Notes: generated by a model not told the origin, from the letters alone. A DNA stretch of 64,000 nucleotides from Saccharicrinis sp963677655 (GCA_963677655.1 OY782088.1); one strand, 5' to 3'; shown: positions 24,247 to 33,196, counted from the first letter of the stretch. A program made the numbers and translations.

Positions 24247-25338
24247 ATGACCCAAGGCAAAATTAATAAAGAGGATGTTGAGGCTTTACTCAAATTGTGT
24301 AAAGTAGAAGGAGAAATAAATTTTGAAGGAATTAATTGGTCACAATCTCTAATTCAGTTAGGTATAAAACATGGAGTAGGAGCATGGTGTTTTTATAAAA
24401 TTAAAAATAGTTCAAATGCTCAAAGTATCCCTGATGAAATATTAAAAGCCTGGAAGCAAGCTTATTTTCATACTTCTATAGTTAATCAGCAAAAACTTAA
24501 AATCTATTTTGAGATTCAGAATCTTCTTGAACAAGCTAATATTCCTGTTATTGGATTAAAGGGTATTGCTCTGGCTGCAACTGTTTATTCTGATGAAGGA
24601 TTACGTCCAATGGGTGATATTGATTTACTGGTTCCGGAAGGAGAGGGACTTAAGGCCTTGGGAGTATTATTAAAAGCAGGAGCTACTCAAAATTATGTTC
24701 CTCGATCGGCTTTGCATGAACAAGTACATGCACATGTTAGAGCAATTACCTATAAAGGTGTGTTGATTGAGATTCACCAGCGATTATTTTCTTTGGGAAA
24801 TCCATATCATAAAGAAGTAGATTATTTTTCTAATCATTCCTCAAATCAATGTCAAGATAAAATATTAAATACTTTAAACGATAATATATTTGCTTATCAT
24901 CTATTGGCACATGCGGCAAGTAATAACTATAAAGGAGGAATACGATTCGGCTGGTTGGTTGATATTGCTTTGTTACTGAATTTGCACCCTAAATTACTTA
25001 AAGATCAGAAGTGGATTGATGAGATAAACTTTAAAATGAAAACCGAGATAAAACTTATTTATCAGTTTTCTCAGTTGTTAAACGGTAATGTAGGCTATAG
25101 TAGTACCCAAAACAATACTCTAAAAGAAGAGCTTTTTGAAGCTATTGAGAAAAGACAGAATGATCAGAGACACAAAGCAATCAATATTAATGAATCATTA
25201 AATGCACCTGGTTTATTAAATAAAATAAAATTGCTTTGGAGAGAGTTATTTCCGGAAAAAGAATATATGGTATTTAGATATAATATAGAAAATTCAAAAT
25301 ACTGGTTGTGGTATTTTAAAAGACTTTGGCCATTTTAA
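24247..25338 (+). CDS. Nucleotidyltransferase-family protein (NTP_transf_5 type)
   Basis: 363 residues. G-L-R-P-M-G-D-I-D-L-L-V (119-130) gives the metal-binding D124 and D126 of the nucleotidyltransferase fold, preceded by L-K-G-I-A-L-A at 104-110. A helical C-terminal half follows with H-x-L-A-H-A-A. This family is common in exopolysaccharide loci but its substrate is not known. It is first in a plus-strand set with three glycosyltransferases, 63 bp before the next gene. Confidence 0.8.
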   Translation: MTQGKINKEDVEALLKLCKVEGEINFEGINWSQSLIQLGIKHGVGAWCFYKIKNSSNAQSIPDEILKAWKQAYFHTSIVNQQKLKIYFEIQNLLEQANIPVIGLKGIALAATVYSDEGLRPMGDIDLLVPEGEGLKALGVLLKAGATQNYVPRSALHEQVHAHVRAITYKGVLIEIHQRLFSLGNPYHKEVDYFSNHSSNQCQDKILNTLNDNIFAYHLLAHAASNNYKGGIRFGWLVDIALLLNLHPKLLKDQKWIDEINFKMKTEIKLIYQFSQLLNGNVGYSSTQNNTLKEELFEAIEKRQNDQRHKAININESLNAPGLLNKIKLLWRELFPEKEYMVFRYNIENSKYWLWYFKRLWPF

Positions 25339-25401
25339 TAGTTCATTCCTTATTACTGCTTTTATTCAAAAAGCTATCTTTATGGTCAAATAATCTAATT
25401 C

Positions 25402-26577
25402 ATGCACGAAAAGAAAAAAATCTTAATATTTATTGATTGGTTTTTACCTGGTTATAAGGCTGGGGGACCAGTGCGTAGTATGGCCAATATGGTTGATTAT
25501 CTGTCTGATAAATATGAATTTTTTATTGTAACAAGAAATACAGATTATACAGAAACAACACCATATCAAAACGTTGAATTTAATCAATGGGTTAAATTCA
25601 ATGATTGTGTTAATGTTTTCTATGCATCTGATGCTTACCAGAATTTATCATCTTACAAAACGATTATAGAGTCTTTTGATTTTAAAATAGCTTATATAAA
25701 TGGAATATACTCGTGGAAGTATTCAATTCTGCCATTATTTGCGTTAAAAAAATTTCAAGGAAAGAAAATTGTAGCTTCAAGAGGAATGTTGGCTCAAAGT
25801 GCCATCGATGTAAAATCAAAAAAGAAGCGATTATTTTTAAAAGCATCTAAATTTTTAAAACTTTATAAAGACGTTCTTTTTCATGCTACAAATGAAAAAG
25901 AGAAAGATGATGTAAAACGCGCTATTGGAACTAATACTGATGTAATTATTGCAGATAATCTACCCAAAAAATCAATTCCATCTGTTAAGCAAATCTTTAA
26001 ACCAAAAGATGAATTGAAATTAGTAAGTCTGGCTCGGATATCACCAGAAAAGAATACATTATTTGCAATAGAAAAGTTGTTGGAATTGCCTGATATCAAA
26101 GGTGATATTGTATTTGATTTGTATGGTCAAATTTATGATGATAATTATTGGAAAGAATGTAAGGAGAAAATAGATCTATTACCCAGTAATATTACAGTCA
26201 ATTATAAAGGCTTGGTTGATGCTGATTTGGTAGGAGAAACAATACAAAATTATCATTCATTGTTTATGCCTTCAAGAGGTGAGAATTTTGGCCATGTGAT
26301 ATTGGAGAGCTTTATGTCTGGAAGACCTGTAATTATAAGTGATCAAACGCCATGGAGAGGATTGGAATCGGAGCAATGTGGTTGGGATTTGGCTTTAAGC
26401 ACGAATTACAAATCCGCGCTAACAGGTAATAACAAGGATTTCAAATCCGCACTATCAAAAGTTTTGCAAATGGAACAAGAAGAGTTTGATCAGTGGTGCG
26501 TTGGTGCACGAAAAAAAGCAATGAACTTTATAAATGATCCTAACCTAATTAAAGGGTATATCGAAATGTTTGAATAG
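25402..26577 (+). CDS. Glycosyltransferase group 1 (GT4-like) with repeat insertion
   Basis: 391 residues of GT-B fold. The N-terminal Rossmann part begins I-L-I-F-I-D-W-F-L-P-G-Y-K-A-G-G-P. The C-terminal part has L-A-R-I-S-P-E-K-N (~211-219) and the donor-site G-E-N-F-G-H-V-I-L-E near 291-300. The acceptor is unknown. Between W-D-L-A-L and V-L-Q-M-E lie two in-frame copies of a palindromic repeat (N-Y-K-S-A-L and D-F-K-S-A-L), an insertion of about 20 residues not expected in the family. Confidence 0.88.
   Translation: MHEKKKILIFIDWFLPGYKAGGPVRSMANMVDYLSDKYEFFIVTRNTDYTETTPYQNVEFNQWVKFNDCVNVFYASDAYQNLSSYKTIIESFDFKIAYINGIYSWKYSILPLFALKKFQGKKIVASRGMLAQSAIDVKSKKKRLFLKASKFLKLYKDVLFHATNEKEKDDVKRAIGTNTDVIIADNLPKKSIPSVKQIFKPKDELKLVSLARISPEKNTLFAIEKLLELPDIKGDIVFDLYGQIYDDNYWKECKEKIDLLPSNITVNYKGLVDADLVGETIQNYHSLFMPSRGENFGHVILESFMSGRPVIISDQTPWRGLESEQCGWDLALSTNYKSALTGNNKDFKSALSKVLQMEQEEFDQWCVGARKKAMNFINDPNLIKGYIEMFE
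26399..26457 (+). repeat. Two intragenic palindromic elements in a glycosyltransferase gene
   Basis: The first copy (26399-26426) starts GCACGAATTACAAATCCGCG; the second (26434-26457) carries AAGGATTTCAAATCCGCAC. Both are read in the same frame as K-S-A-L. The first arm of copy one has a mismatch (GAATT for GGATT), suggesting decay after insertion. Confidence 0.85.
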
Positions 26578-26592
26578 CCTATTTAATACCTA

Positions 26593-26625
26593 ACAGGTTT
26601 ATTTGCTTCTTGTAAATAAACCTGT
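26593..26625. terminator. 12-bp perfect inverted repeat between glycosyltransferase genes
   Basis: ACAGGTTTATTT and AAATAAACCTGT with a 9-nt loop lie 16 bp after the upstream stop. No T-run follows (CAAGTATTG), so it may be a dispersed repeat or a processing site rather than a true terminator. Confidence 0.45.
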
Positions 26626-26676
26626 CAAGTATTGAGGCAATCAAACTGTAAGGTTTTTGAAATATTAAAATAATCA

Positions 26677-27726
26677 ATGAATAAATATCTTTTTTTACAT
26701 AGTAGTTTAACCGAATACTATTTAGCTAGTTTAACTCAATTGGCTAAATCAGATATTGAAGTTCATTTGTTTTATTTGCCTAATTCTGAATATGAAATAA
26801 AATCTATTGAAATACCTCAGAACCTTTTTCTATACAATAGAAACTCATTTAATACTAAAGAATTACTTAATGAAGTAAACAATATTCAACCAACAAAAAT
26901 TTTTTGTAGCGGTTGGCGGTTTTTATCTTATCTTAAAATATGTAAGCTATATAATCATAAAGTGCCTACAGTTTTGATGATGGATAATAAGTGGTATCCT
27001 ACTTTTAAACAACGAATTGCATCATATGTAGGACCTCTTATTTTGCCTCGAATTTTTTCTCATATATGGATTGCTGGTCAACCTCAATTGAAATATGCAC
27101 AGAAACTAGGGTTTAAAAATCAATTTATTAAGCAAGGTTGTTTAAGTGCTGATACTGAATTGTTCCATCAGTATTACAATGAAAAGAAGAAGGACGATAA
27201 AACTATTGATAAAAGATTTTTATTTATAGGTCGTTATGTTGAGGAAAAAAATCTTGTTTTCTTATTAAATACATTTATTGAGTTGATTGCAGAAGGATAT
27301 AATGGTTGGGAATTACATTGTGTTGGTTCAGGAAATTTGGAAGATAGATTGCCCATTCATCCAAATATTATTCATCATGGTTTTATTCCATCACAGCAGT
27401 TAAAAGATATTGTAAATTCTAGCTCTGCCTTTGTTTTAGCTTCAAAAAAAGAAGCTTGGGGTGTTGTAATTCATGAAATGATTTCTGCCGGATTACCCAT
27501 AATATGTTCTTCAGAGGTAGGTGCTGCTTCTCAATTTGTGGAGCATGGTAATAATGGATTTATATTCGAAAGTAATAATAAATCAGACCTTAAGAAGTAT
27601 CTGAAACAGATAATGGAAATGGATAATAATCAATTAAAAATGATGGGATCCCTTTCTTATAATAAAAGTTTACAATGGTCCCCCAGAGATTGGGCCAAAG
27701 TTGCAATAGATATAGAGATTATATAA
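26677..27726 (+). CDS. Glycosyltransferase group 1 (GT4-like)
   Basis: 349 residues. N-terminal domain begins M-N-K-Y-L-F-L-H-S-S; the C-terminal nucleotide-sugar domain has F-I-G-R-Y-V-E-E-K-N (~184-193) and E-A-W-G-V-V-I-H-E (~267-275), the E-x7-E motif of retaining GT4 enzymes. S-A-G-L-P-I-I-C-S-x-x-V-G-A follows as usual. It is normal in length and free of repeat insertions. Its stop directly abuts the ATG of the next glycosyltransferase, so both are in one operon. Sugar donor and acceptor unknown. Confidence 0.88.
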   Translation: MNKYLFLHSSLTEYYLASLTQLAKSDIEVHLFYLPNSEYEIKSIEIPQNLFLYNRNSFNTKELLNEVNNIQPTKIFCSGWRFLSYLKICKLYNHKVPTVLMMDNKWYPTFKQRIASYVGPLILPRIFSHIWIAGQPQLKYAQKLGFKNQFIKQGCLSADTELFHQYYNEKKKDDKTIDKRFLFIGRYVEEKNLVFLLNTFIELIAEGYNGWELHCVGSGNLEDRLPIHPNIIHHGFIPSQQLKDIVNSSSAFVLASKKEAWGVVIHEMISAGLPIICSSEVGAASQFVEHGNNGFIFESNNKSDLKKYLKQIMEMDNNQLKMMGSLSYNKSLQWSPRDWAKVAIDIEII

Positions 27727-28914
27727 ATGAAGAAACTAAAAGTCACATATTTTTTTCGTAAGCCTCGTCCACAATACTTTAGTATAGAAAAAGTATTTGA
27801 GCAGGTTATCAATAATTTACCTGATTTCGTTGAACCAGAAATATATAAATTAAAAAACGGTACTACAGGTTGGTTGGGAAGAGTTAAGGCTTTGATAGAA
27901 GTAAGACAAAGCAAAGGTTTAATAAATCATATAACAGGAGATGTTACTTTTATTGCACTGGCCCTACCTCGAAAAGGTTTAGTTGTGACATACCATGATC
28001 TGGAATCATTAGCTCAATATAAGGGGTGGAGATTTAATATACTAAAGTTTTTATGGGTTACCATCCCTGTAAAAAGAGCTGAAGTGGTGACTGCAATTTC
28101 CGAACATACAAAAGACCAGTTAATAAAATGGACTAACTGTGAGCCTGATAAAATTATTGTTGTCCCAAATCCATTACCACAGGAGATTATTTATAATCCA
28201 AAAGAATTTAATTCTCAAAATCCTACCATATTGATAATGGGGACTAAGGAAAATAAAAATGTGGAAGGGATATTTAAGGCAGTTGGCATAGTCAAGGAGC
28301 AGGGAGCAGGGAGCAAGGAGCAAAACACGGATTGCAAATCCGCATTAACAGGGTTTCAGTCTTTAGTCTTCAGTAATCAGAATGTAGAAAATAACGAGAA
28401 AATAGAATGGATTACAAATCCTCTCCAACCAAACAAGAAGCAAGAAAATGGCACGGATTACAAATCCGCGCAAACAATGAAGTTAATTGTAGTGGGGAAA
28501 ATGACGGAAAGGCAAAAATACTTAGCAGAACAATATCAATTACAAATTGAAAATTTAGTTCACGTTCCTTATGATCAAATTATTGATGCATATAAAAGGT
28601 GTGATATTTTGTGTTTTCCCAGTTTTTATGAGGGATTTGGATTACCAATTATTGAAGCTCAAGCCATAGGAAAACCTGTGATTACGTCTAATTTTGGAGC
28701 TATGAAAGAAGTTGCAGGAGATGGAGCTCTGTTGGTATGTCCAAATAATATTAACGAGATTAGTAATGCACTTCTACAGATTATTGTTGATAAAGACCTA
28801 AGAAATGACTTAGTAGCAAAAGGGATAATAAATGCCGAACGATTTAAGGCAGAACTTATTAGTCAAAAATATGCTCAGTTGTATGAGGAAATGGATAAGT
28901 CTTTAGATCTGTAG
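27727..28914 (+). CDS. Glycosyltransferase group 1 (GT4-like) with ~60-codon repeat insertion
   Basis: 395 residues. The GT4 core is clear: H-D-L-E-S-L-A (~95), V-V-P-N-P-L-P (~141), and E-G-F-G-L-P-I-I-E near 302-310 followed by A-Q-A-I-G-K-P-V-I-T-S-N. Between N-V-E-G-I-F-K-A-V-G-I-V-K and M-K-L-I-V-V-G-K lie about 60 residues made from repeats: four GGAGCAG-type heptamers, a palindromic element (T-D-C-K-S-A-L-T-G), CAG heptamers, and a second element (T-D-Y-K-S-A-Q). Relatives pass directly from one block to the other. The frame stays open, so the enzyme may tolerate a surface loop. Confidence 0.88.
   Translation: MKKLKVTYFFRKPRPQYFSIEKVFEQVINNLPDFVEPEIYKLKNGTTGWLGRVKALIEVRQSKGLINHITGDVTFIALALPRKGLVVTYHDLESLAQYKGWRFNILKFLWVTIPVKRAEVVTAISEHTKDQLIKWTNCEPDKIIVVPNPLPQEIIYNPKEFNSQNPTILIMGTKENKNVEGIFKAVGIVKEQGAGSKEQNTDCKSALTGFQSLVFSNQNVENNEKIEWITNPLQPNKKQENGTDYKSAQTMKLIVVGKMTERQKYLAEQYQLQIENLVHVPYDQIIDAYKRCDILCFPSFYEGFGLPIIEAQAIGKPVITSNFGAMKEVAGDGALLVCPNNINEISNALLQIIVDKDLRNDLVAKGIINAERFKAELISQKYAQLYEEMDKSLDL
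28296..28476 (+). repeat. Composite repeat insertion inside a glycosyltransferase gene
   Basis: In order: GGAGCAG, GGAGCAG, GGAGCAA, GGAGCAA (28296-28323); palindromic element with CGGATTGCAAATCCG (28324-28352); GTTTCAG, TCTTTAG, TCTTCAG, TAATCAG (28353-28380); about 70 bp of unique sequence; second palindromic element CGGATTACAAATCCG (28451-28476). Heptamer and palindrome families thus meet in one coding loop. Confidence 0.93.
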
Positions 28915-29029
28915 ATTATTAAAGTAAATTACCTCATAGTCATGACTTAAGGAATTAATTGAGTATTAATTATCTAGAATAAAGGATGAATTGTTTGTAG
29001 CGTAAAATATTTAATATGGAAAATTAAGA

Positions 29030-29053
29030 AAGGGTGTTTTTTGTGACACCCTT
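29030..29053. terminator. Hairpin between convergent glycosyltransferase and DUF6266 genes
   Basis: AAGGGTGT and ACACCCTT form a perfect 8-bp stem with an 8-nt loop. The minus-strand side is followed by TCTTAATTTT and the plus-strand side by AAAAATTCC, so it suits the DUF6266 gene somewhat better. Confidence 0.5.
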
Positions 29054-29089
29054 AAAAATTCCTTTACAGTATCAATTCCAGTTTTCTTT

Positions 29090-29719
29090 CTATTCAGCTG
29101 TATGCAAACAATAACTGTTACTATATTCGGTTTCATCCCAATTTCTAAATGTAATCCAAATATTACATCTGAAAAAAGTTTTAGTAGTTATTTTGTTCCA
29201 TAAGAGAGTTTCATTATGACGTCTTGCACCAGTTGATATATAATCAACAAATTCATTTTGTTTATACCTCCATATGATGACTAAAGTATCATTATTGTTT
29301 GCTTTGCTACTTTTTAATTCTTTATCCCAATTAATTAATACACCGTTTTCAGATACAGAATAGTTAATATTTTCAGGAAGAGGAATGTCGCCATGTGTTA
29401 CCAAAGCCTTCTTCATATCAATATATTGATTAGGATATTCTCCTGCAATTGCATGTTTTAAATGATAAGACTGAGCTGCCTGATAGGGGCTTCTGGTCTT
29501 TACTTCATTTTTAAAAGTTTTGTGTAAAATCACTTTGGCGGGACGAAGAAATTCATGAACCAATCCCATTTTTTGTCTCTGTGCTAATCGACGAGGTGTT
29601 TTCTTGGGTTTAATATCAGGTACAGTTCTTATGATATTAACTCCATATCGTGTGAACATTACAAGATTACCAACTTTGCCGCTTCCCGGCCCTAATATTC
29701 CTTTAGATAAAATAGCCAT
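29090..29719 (-). CDS. DUF6266 family protein
   Basis: 209 residues from the preferred ATG, where M-A-I-L-S-K-G-I-L-G-P-G-S-G-K-V-G-N-L-V begins; an in-frame ATG 13 codons earlier adds residues not typical of the family. K-T-P-R-R-L-A-Q-R follows. DUF6266 is found in Bacteroidota, is of unknown function, and is often seen in several copies per genome. No signal peptide is visible. It is the last minus-strand gene before the plus-strand set, but its 570-bp spacer to the polymerase gene suggests its own promoter. Confidence 0.75.
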   Translation of the reverse strand: MAILSKGILGPGSGKVGNLVMFTRYGVNIIRTVPDIKPKKTPRRLAQRQKMGLVHEFLRPAKVILHKTFKNEVKTRSPYQAAQSYHLKHAIAGEYPNQYIDMKKALVTHGDIPLPENINYSVSENGVLINWDKELKSSKANNNDTLVIIWRYKQNEFVDYISTGARRHNETLLWNKITTKTFFRCNIWITFRNWDETEYSNSYCLHTAE

Positions 29720-29758
29720 AATGTGAGGATTTTGGTTAATATGTTCAAATTCAAGCAA

Positions 29759-30288
29759 TAATAATGCCGAAGTTAATCTTTTGCTGATTGTATTATCAGT
29801 TTACATTTTATAAAGAGCTTATACAAACCGTTAATGTACCTGATAGGGGACTGAGTTATATCAAGTTTGTAATTACTAAATACCTTCTTCATATATTGTC
29901 CACTATTTCTCCACTAAAAAACTAAAATCAGTGAAGCAGTAGTGAAGGAATAGTGAAGAAATTGTGTAGTATTTATGTTGAAATTCCGAATTTGGTACCT
30001 AGCAATCCCCTGTATGCTGTGAAGGTGAGTGGTTGAAGATGCATGAAAGGATACTTATTTAATTATGTCAACATTTGAACATAATAATGCTAAAGAAACA
30101 AGGTCATAGTATTTAAATAAGAGAAAAGTATAAACAGAATTCATGAGATTAGGAAATACTTTATTCTTTGGTTATATTTTTTTATATTGGAAAAAATTTT
30201 ACAAATACATAAATTGACTAACGATTCATCGATTCGCCCCATCTCCATATCGCATTTTCGCCACAGCGTCATTTCTGCACACTGCCTA
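29759..30288. other. 530-bp gap between the Wzy-like gene and DUF6266
   Basis: No ORF. An imperfect dyad of CACTATTTCTCCACT (29901) against CAGTAGTGAAGGAATAGTG (ending 29955) is visible. CACACTGCCTACT just before the polymerase stop looks like a worn CTG heptamer arm. The rest is AT-rich with nothing recognised. Confidence 0.5.
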
Positions 30289-31620
30289 CTAGATTCTTAT
30301 TCCCCATTGCCTTCTGACAAACCAGAGTAAACCAAAAACTAAAATACTGGCCTTGATTAAGTGGTTGAGTACAACTACAAATTCTGTTTCGGCTTTTACT
30401 ACCTGTAAAAATAATATAGGACTCCAGATTAATAAGGTAGGGAATGTATCAGAAAGATTAATAAGTTTACTCCAGAACCAGGAAATAAATATACCCCAGC
30501 ATAACATAAAAAATAAACCACCCCAATAACCATAATTTGCCCAGCCTTCTCCTGCCAAACTGATTCCCATACTGGTTCCTTTCCCCAGCTTTAAACCGGT
30601 AAACTTTTCAAAGTTTTCCTGACCACCTGCTTTCTTTTTATTGGGTGCCAAAAAACGAGGTAATAAACTGGCTGTAATAGCATCAGAGATGGTTTCTCCA
30701 TTAGCAAAAGGTTCATTTAATGGTATGTTATGCATAATAGCAGAAATGATCCATCCCTGATTTAACCTAACATTTATATCATCCTCATTTGATGGGTTAA
30801 AAATAGTACCAGAGGCCCATTGATCTAATGCCATACCGGTAAACAGGATGAGTTTATTACCCTGATATCCATTCCAAACTTTAGCTCTGTATTGGGCTTT
30901 TACAGTTTGTATAGTAATAGCCAGAAATATACCAACAATAGCAAAGATTATTTTTGATTGAAGTTTAATTTGTAATTCTCGGGCAATAAAAGTAAAAGTA
31001 AGCATAGCCCACAATAAAAAATCATGGAACATACCACTAGCTAGTGATGCTGCGGCAGTAAAAGCCATAGTAATTCCAAATATGATCCATTTATCATTAT
31101 GAAGAGAGAACATTAAATAAATAGCTCCAATATATTTGACATTACTTAAAATAAAGAATACAAATCGTAATGATGGCGGTACTAATGATGATATATAGGG
31201 TATGATTAAACCTCCAATAACCAGAATATATGGTAGTTTAGGATAGTTTTGAAGTAAATAATTACTTCTGTTTTCAAGTTCGTCTAGATTAATTCGATCC
31301 TTAAAAACATTAGTGCCTACACGAAATAAAATAACAGCAGGTACCACAAAACTCATATAAATATCCTCAGTAACATACATATGGTATTTAAAATGATTTG
31401 AACCATTGTGATAGTCAATATAGGGGCCTACAATCCATTGCAGGGCTGCCATAGTGGTCATTAAATCTATAATAGGAATTTTTTCTCCCATATTATTGAT
31501 CACACAAAGGAAAAAATAAAGTGTTACTCCCAAGCCTATTGAGGTCCAAAATAAATTACCTGTTATAAAAAATAGCAGGAAACAAATAATTGAGGCAATA
31601 ATAAACTTATGATTTTCCAT
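30289..31620 (-). CDS. Putative Wzy-type oligosaccharide repeat-unit polymerase
   Basis: 443 residues with about 10-12 hydrophobic helices and a large soluble loop (about 215-340) containing V-K-A-Q-Y-R-A-K-V-W and N-Q-G-W-I-I-S-A-I-M. A-G-E-G-W-A-N-Y-G-Y-W-G-G near residue 358 resembles the late-loop motif of O-antigen polymerases. Its place at the distal end of the polysaccharide operon supports polymerase. It might instead be an O-antigen ligase-like protein. A polymerase in a locus that also codes for a Wzm/Wzt exporter is unusual. Confidence 0.65.
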   Translation of the reverse strand: MENHKFIIASIICFLLFFITGNLFWTSIGLGVTLYFFLCVINNMGEKIPIIDLMTTMAALQWIVGPYIDYHNGSNHFKYHMYVTEDIYMSFVVPAVILFRVGTNVFKDRINLDELENRSNYLLQNYPKLPYILVIGGLIIPYISSLVPPSLRFVFFILSNVKYIGAIYLMFSLHNDKWIIFGITMAFTAAASLASGMFHDFLLWAMLTFTFIARELQIKLQSKIIFAIVGIFLAITIQTVKAQYRAKVWNGYQGNKLILFTGMALDQWASGTIFNPSNEDDINVRLNQGWIISAIMHNIPLNEPFANGETISDAITASLLPRFLAPNKKKAGGQENFEKFTGLKLGKGTSMGISLAGEGWANYGYWGGLFFMLCWGIFISWFWSKLINLSDTFPTLLIWSPILFLQVVKAETEFVVVLNHLIKASILVFGLLWFVRRQWGIRI

Positions 31621-31923
31621 TAAATTGTAGAATTCCTTTTGTGGGAGGTGAAGATAGGAAAAAAAGGGAAAAGAGGAGTTAGGATTTAGATCAATAGATC
31701 AATAGATCAATAGATCATTAGATATTGCTTGTTGTTTAGGATAAAGACCTGACAATGTTTTCTAACCAAGATGTACTTTGAACTTGTCAGCGTTTGATAG
31801 AATAAAATATTGAAATGATTAGGATTTAGGTTAGTAGGTCATTAGATTAATAGGTCATTAGAAATCCTATTACTTGGTTGCTATTAGTTGTTTATCTTGA
31901 ACTTAAGTGCTAAATTCTAATCC
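31621..31923. repeat. Intergenic octamer arrays
   Basis: GATCAATA repeats about four times at 31689-31720, and TAGGTCAT/TAGATTAA octamers recur at 31835-31861. Period is 8 here, not 7. CTGACAA (31749) and TTGTCAG (31784) form an inverted pair between them. Similar TAGGTCGT octamers occur inside the next gene. Confidence 0.75.
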
Positions 31924-33153
31924 CTATAATCTAAACCCCATATCCTTTAAAATATTTGTCATTATAGTATTGTAATCCCTACCATTTTTATGAACTCTTT
32001 GCATTCCTTTTTGAGTTAGTATTTCAAGTTCATCTATATTTTCCTGGTAGTACTTTATTTTATCAATTATATCGTCGATATCATTATAAAATATAGCTTC
32101 ATTATTGGTAAAGAAAGAACTGGTTTCCTCGTTTTTCTCTGTTATTAAGGCCGTTCCACAAGCAGGGATTTCGAATGTTCTGGTGGTGTGTAATTCAGGA
32201 AAGTTTTTAGACAATAGTCCTATACTAAAGTAAGAAGAGGATAAGAATTGAGTGTAATCTTCAGAAAATAAACCTTCTCCAAAGTATGATAAATATGAAT
32301 TTTTTTTATTTTTTTCAACAAACAGTATCCAACCTTTGCCGGCCAGATTTACGTTTATTTGATTGTCAATCAGTTTCTGTATGATTTTATCTCTGTAAGA
32401 TTCATAAAGTCCTATAAATGCTACGGAATTTTCTTTTTCTGAAAATGGCATTAAAGGTTTATGAATTTCTTTATCAAAACCTTGCGTTGTTATGATAAGG
32501 TTGTTGTCAATACCATGTTTTTTGTATTCCACGATTTCTTTGGTCTTGGTAGTGATCATATAATCGTAGTACTTCAAACTTTTGTTAAATAGTGAAGATT
32601 GATTACCAAAAAATGCCATATCAGGTGTGAAATGAACCAGTTTTGTAGTTAAGGATTTTAGATATTGAGTTGTTTTGGGAGTAAGGAAGATAGCTTTGTC
32701 GATCCATATTAGGGTAAACAGGTCGTTAGATCGATAGGTCGTTAGGTTCGTAGATTTATAAGTATTAGGATTTAGGTTATAGGATTTAGTATTAAGCTCA
32801 TAGTTATTAGTTGTGGAATTTTCAGATACAATTCTATTGACCTTTTGACCTATTAAGCTATTGACCTCATTAATTATATATTTGTTTATTTTTCTTATTA
32901 AAGGGCCTTTTTTATACCGAAAGCCTAATGATCTCCATATGCGATTGGTTTGATAAAAGGGGATATTTGTATCGATAATTTTGAAGGTTAAAGGTGAAGG
33001 GGTAAAGGTTAAAAGATTAGTATTATTCTCTTTTTTATCAGTAGAGTATAATTGGATTTTAGATAAGTGTTTGCTTAGTGTTTCTTTGAGCTGATCAGCA
33101 CGCATTTTACTGGTTGTGCCAGGTGTATATTGACCAATGTAGATGATATTCAT
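31924..33153 (-). CDS. CgeB-like glycosyltransferase with repeat insertions
   Basis: About 410 residues from the preferred ATG (M-N-I-I-Y-I-G-Q-Y-T-P-G-T); the frame extends 42 codons further upstream but only through heptamer repeats, so the inner start is chosen. R-T-F-E-I-P-A-C-G-T-A-L-I near residue 335 is the C-terminal signature of CgeB-like/Glyco_trans_1_2 enzymes. Two internal stretches are repeat-derived: L-L-T-F-T-P-S-P-L-T-F near the N-terminus and an Asn/Tyr/Thr-rich block of about 35 residues before L-F-T-L-I-W-I-D. The acceptor is unknown. Confidence 0.75.
   Translation of the reverse strand: MNIIYIGQYTPGTTSKMRADQLKETLSKHLSKIQLYSTDKKENNTNLLTFTPSPLTFKIIDTNIPFYQTNRIWRSLGFRYKKGPLIRKINKYIINEVNSLIGQKVNRIVSENSTTNNYELNTKSYNLNPNTYKSTNLTTYRSNDLFTLIWIDKAIFLTPKTTQYLKSLTTKLVHFTPDMAFFGNQSSLFNKSLKYYDYMITTKTKEIVEYKKHGIDNNLIITTQGFDKEIHKPLMPFSEKENSVAFIGLYESYRDKIIQKLIDNQINVNLAGKGWILFVEKNKKNSYLSYFGEGLFSEDYTQFLSSSYFSIGLLSKNFPELHTTRTFEIPACGTALITEKNEETSSFFTNNEAIFYNDIDDIIDKIKYYQENIDELEILTQKGMQRVHKNGRDYNTIMTNILKDMGFRL
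32720..32818. repeat. Intragenic octamer plus heptamer array in the CgeB-like gene
   Basis: AGGTCGTT/AGATCGAT octamers (32720-32751) are followed by eight heptamers from 32763: TATTAGG, ATTTAGG, TTATAGG, ATTTAGT, ATTAAGC, TCATAGT, TATTAGT, TGTGGAA. The reading frame on the minus strand stays open across it. Confidence 0.85.
32984..33011. repeat. Intragenic AAGGTTA heptamers
   Basis: AAGGTTA, AAGGTGA, AGGGGTA, AAGGTTA in strict phase; on the minus strand they are read as L-L-T-F-T-P-S-P-L-T-F. Confidence 0.85.
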
Positions 33154-33154
33154 G

Positions 33155-33196
33155 GTATTAGTTGTTAGTTGGTAGCTCATAGCTGGTAGTTGGTTG
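33155..33196. repeat. TAG heptamer array abutting a start codon
   Basis: GTATTAG, TTGTTAG, TTGGTAG, CTCATAG, CTGGTAG and TTGGTTG begin one base upstream of the ATG of the CgeB-like gene, so the array forms the end of its leader. Confidence 0.88.
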
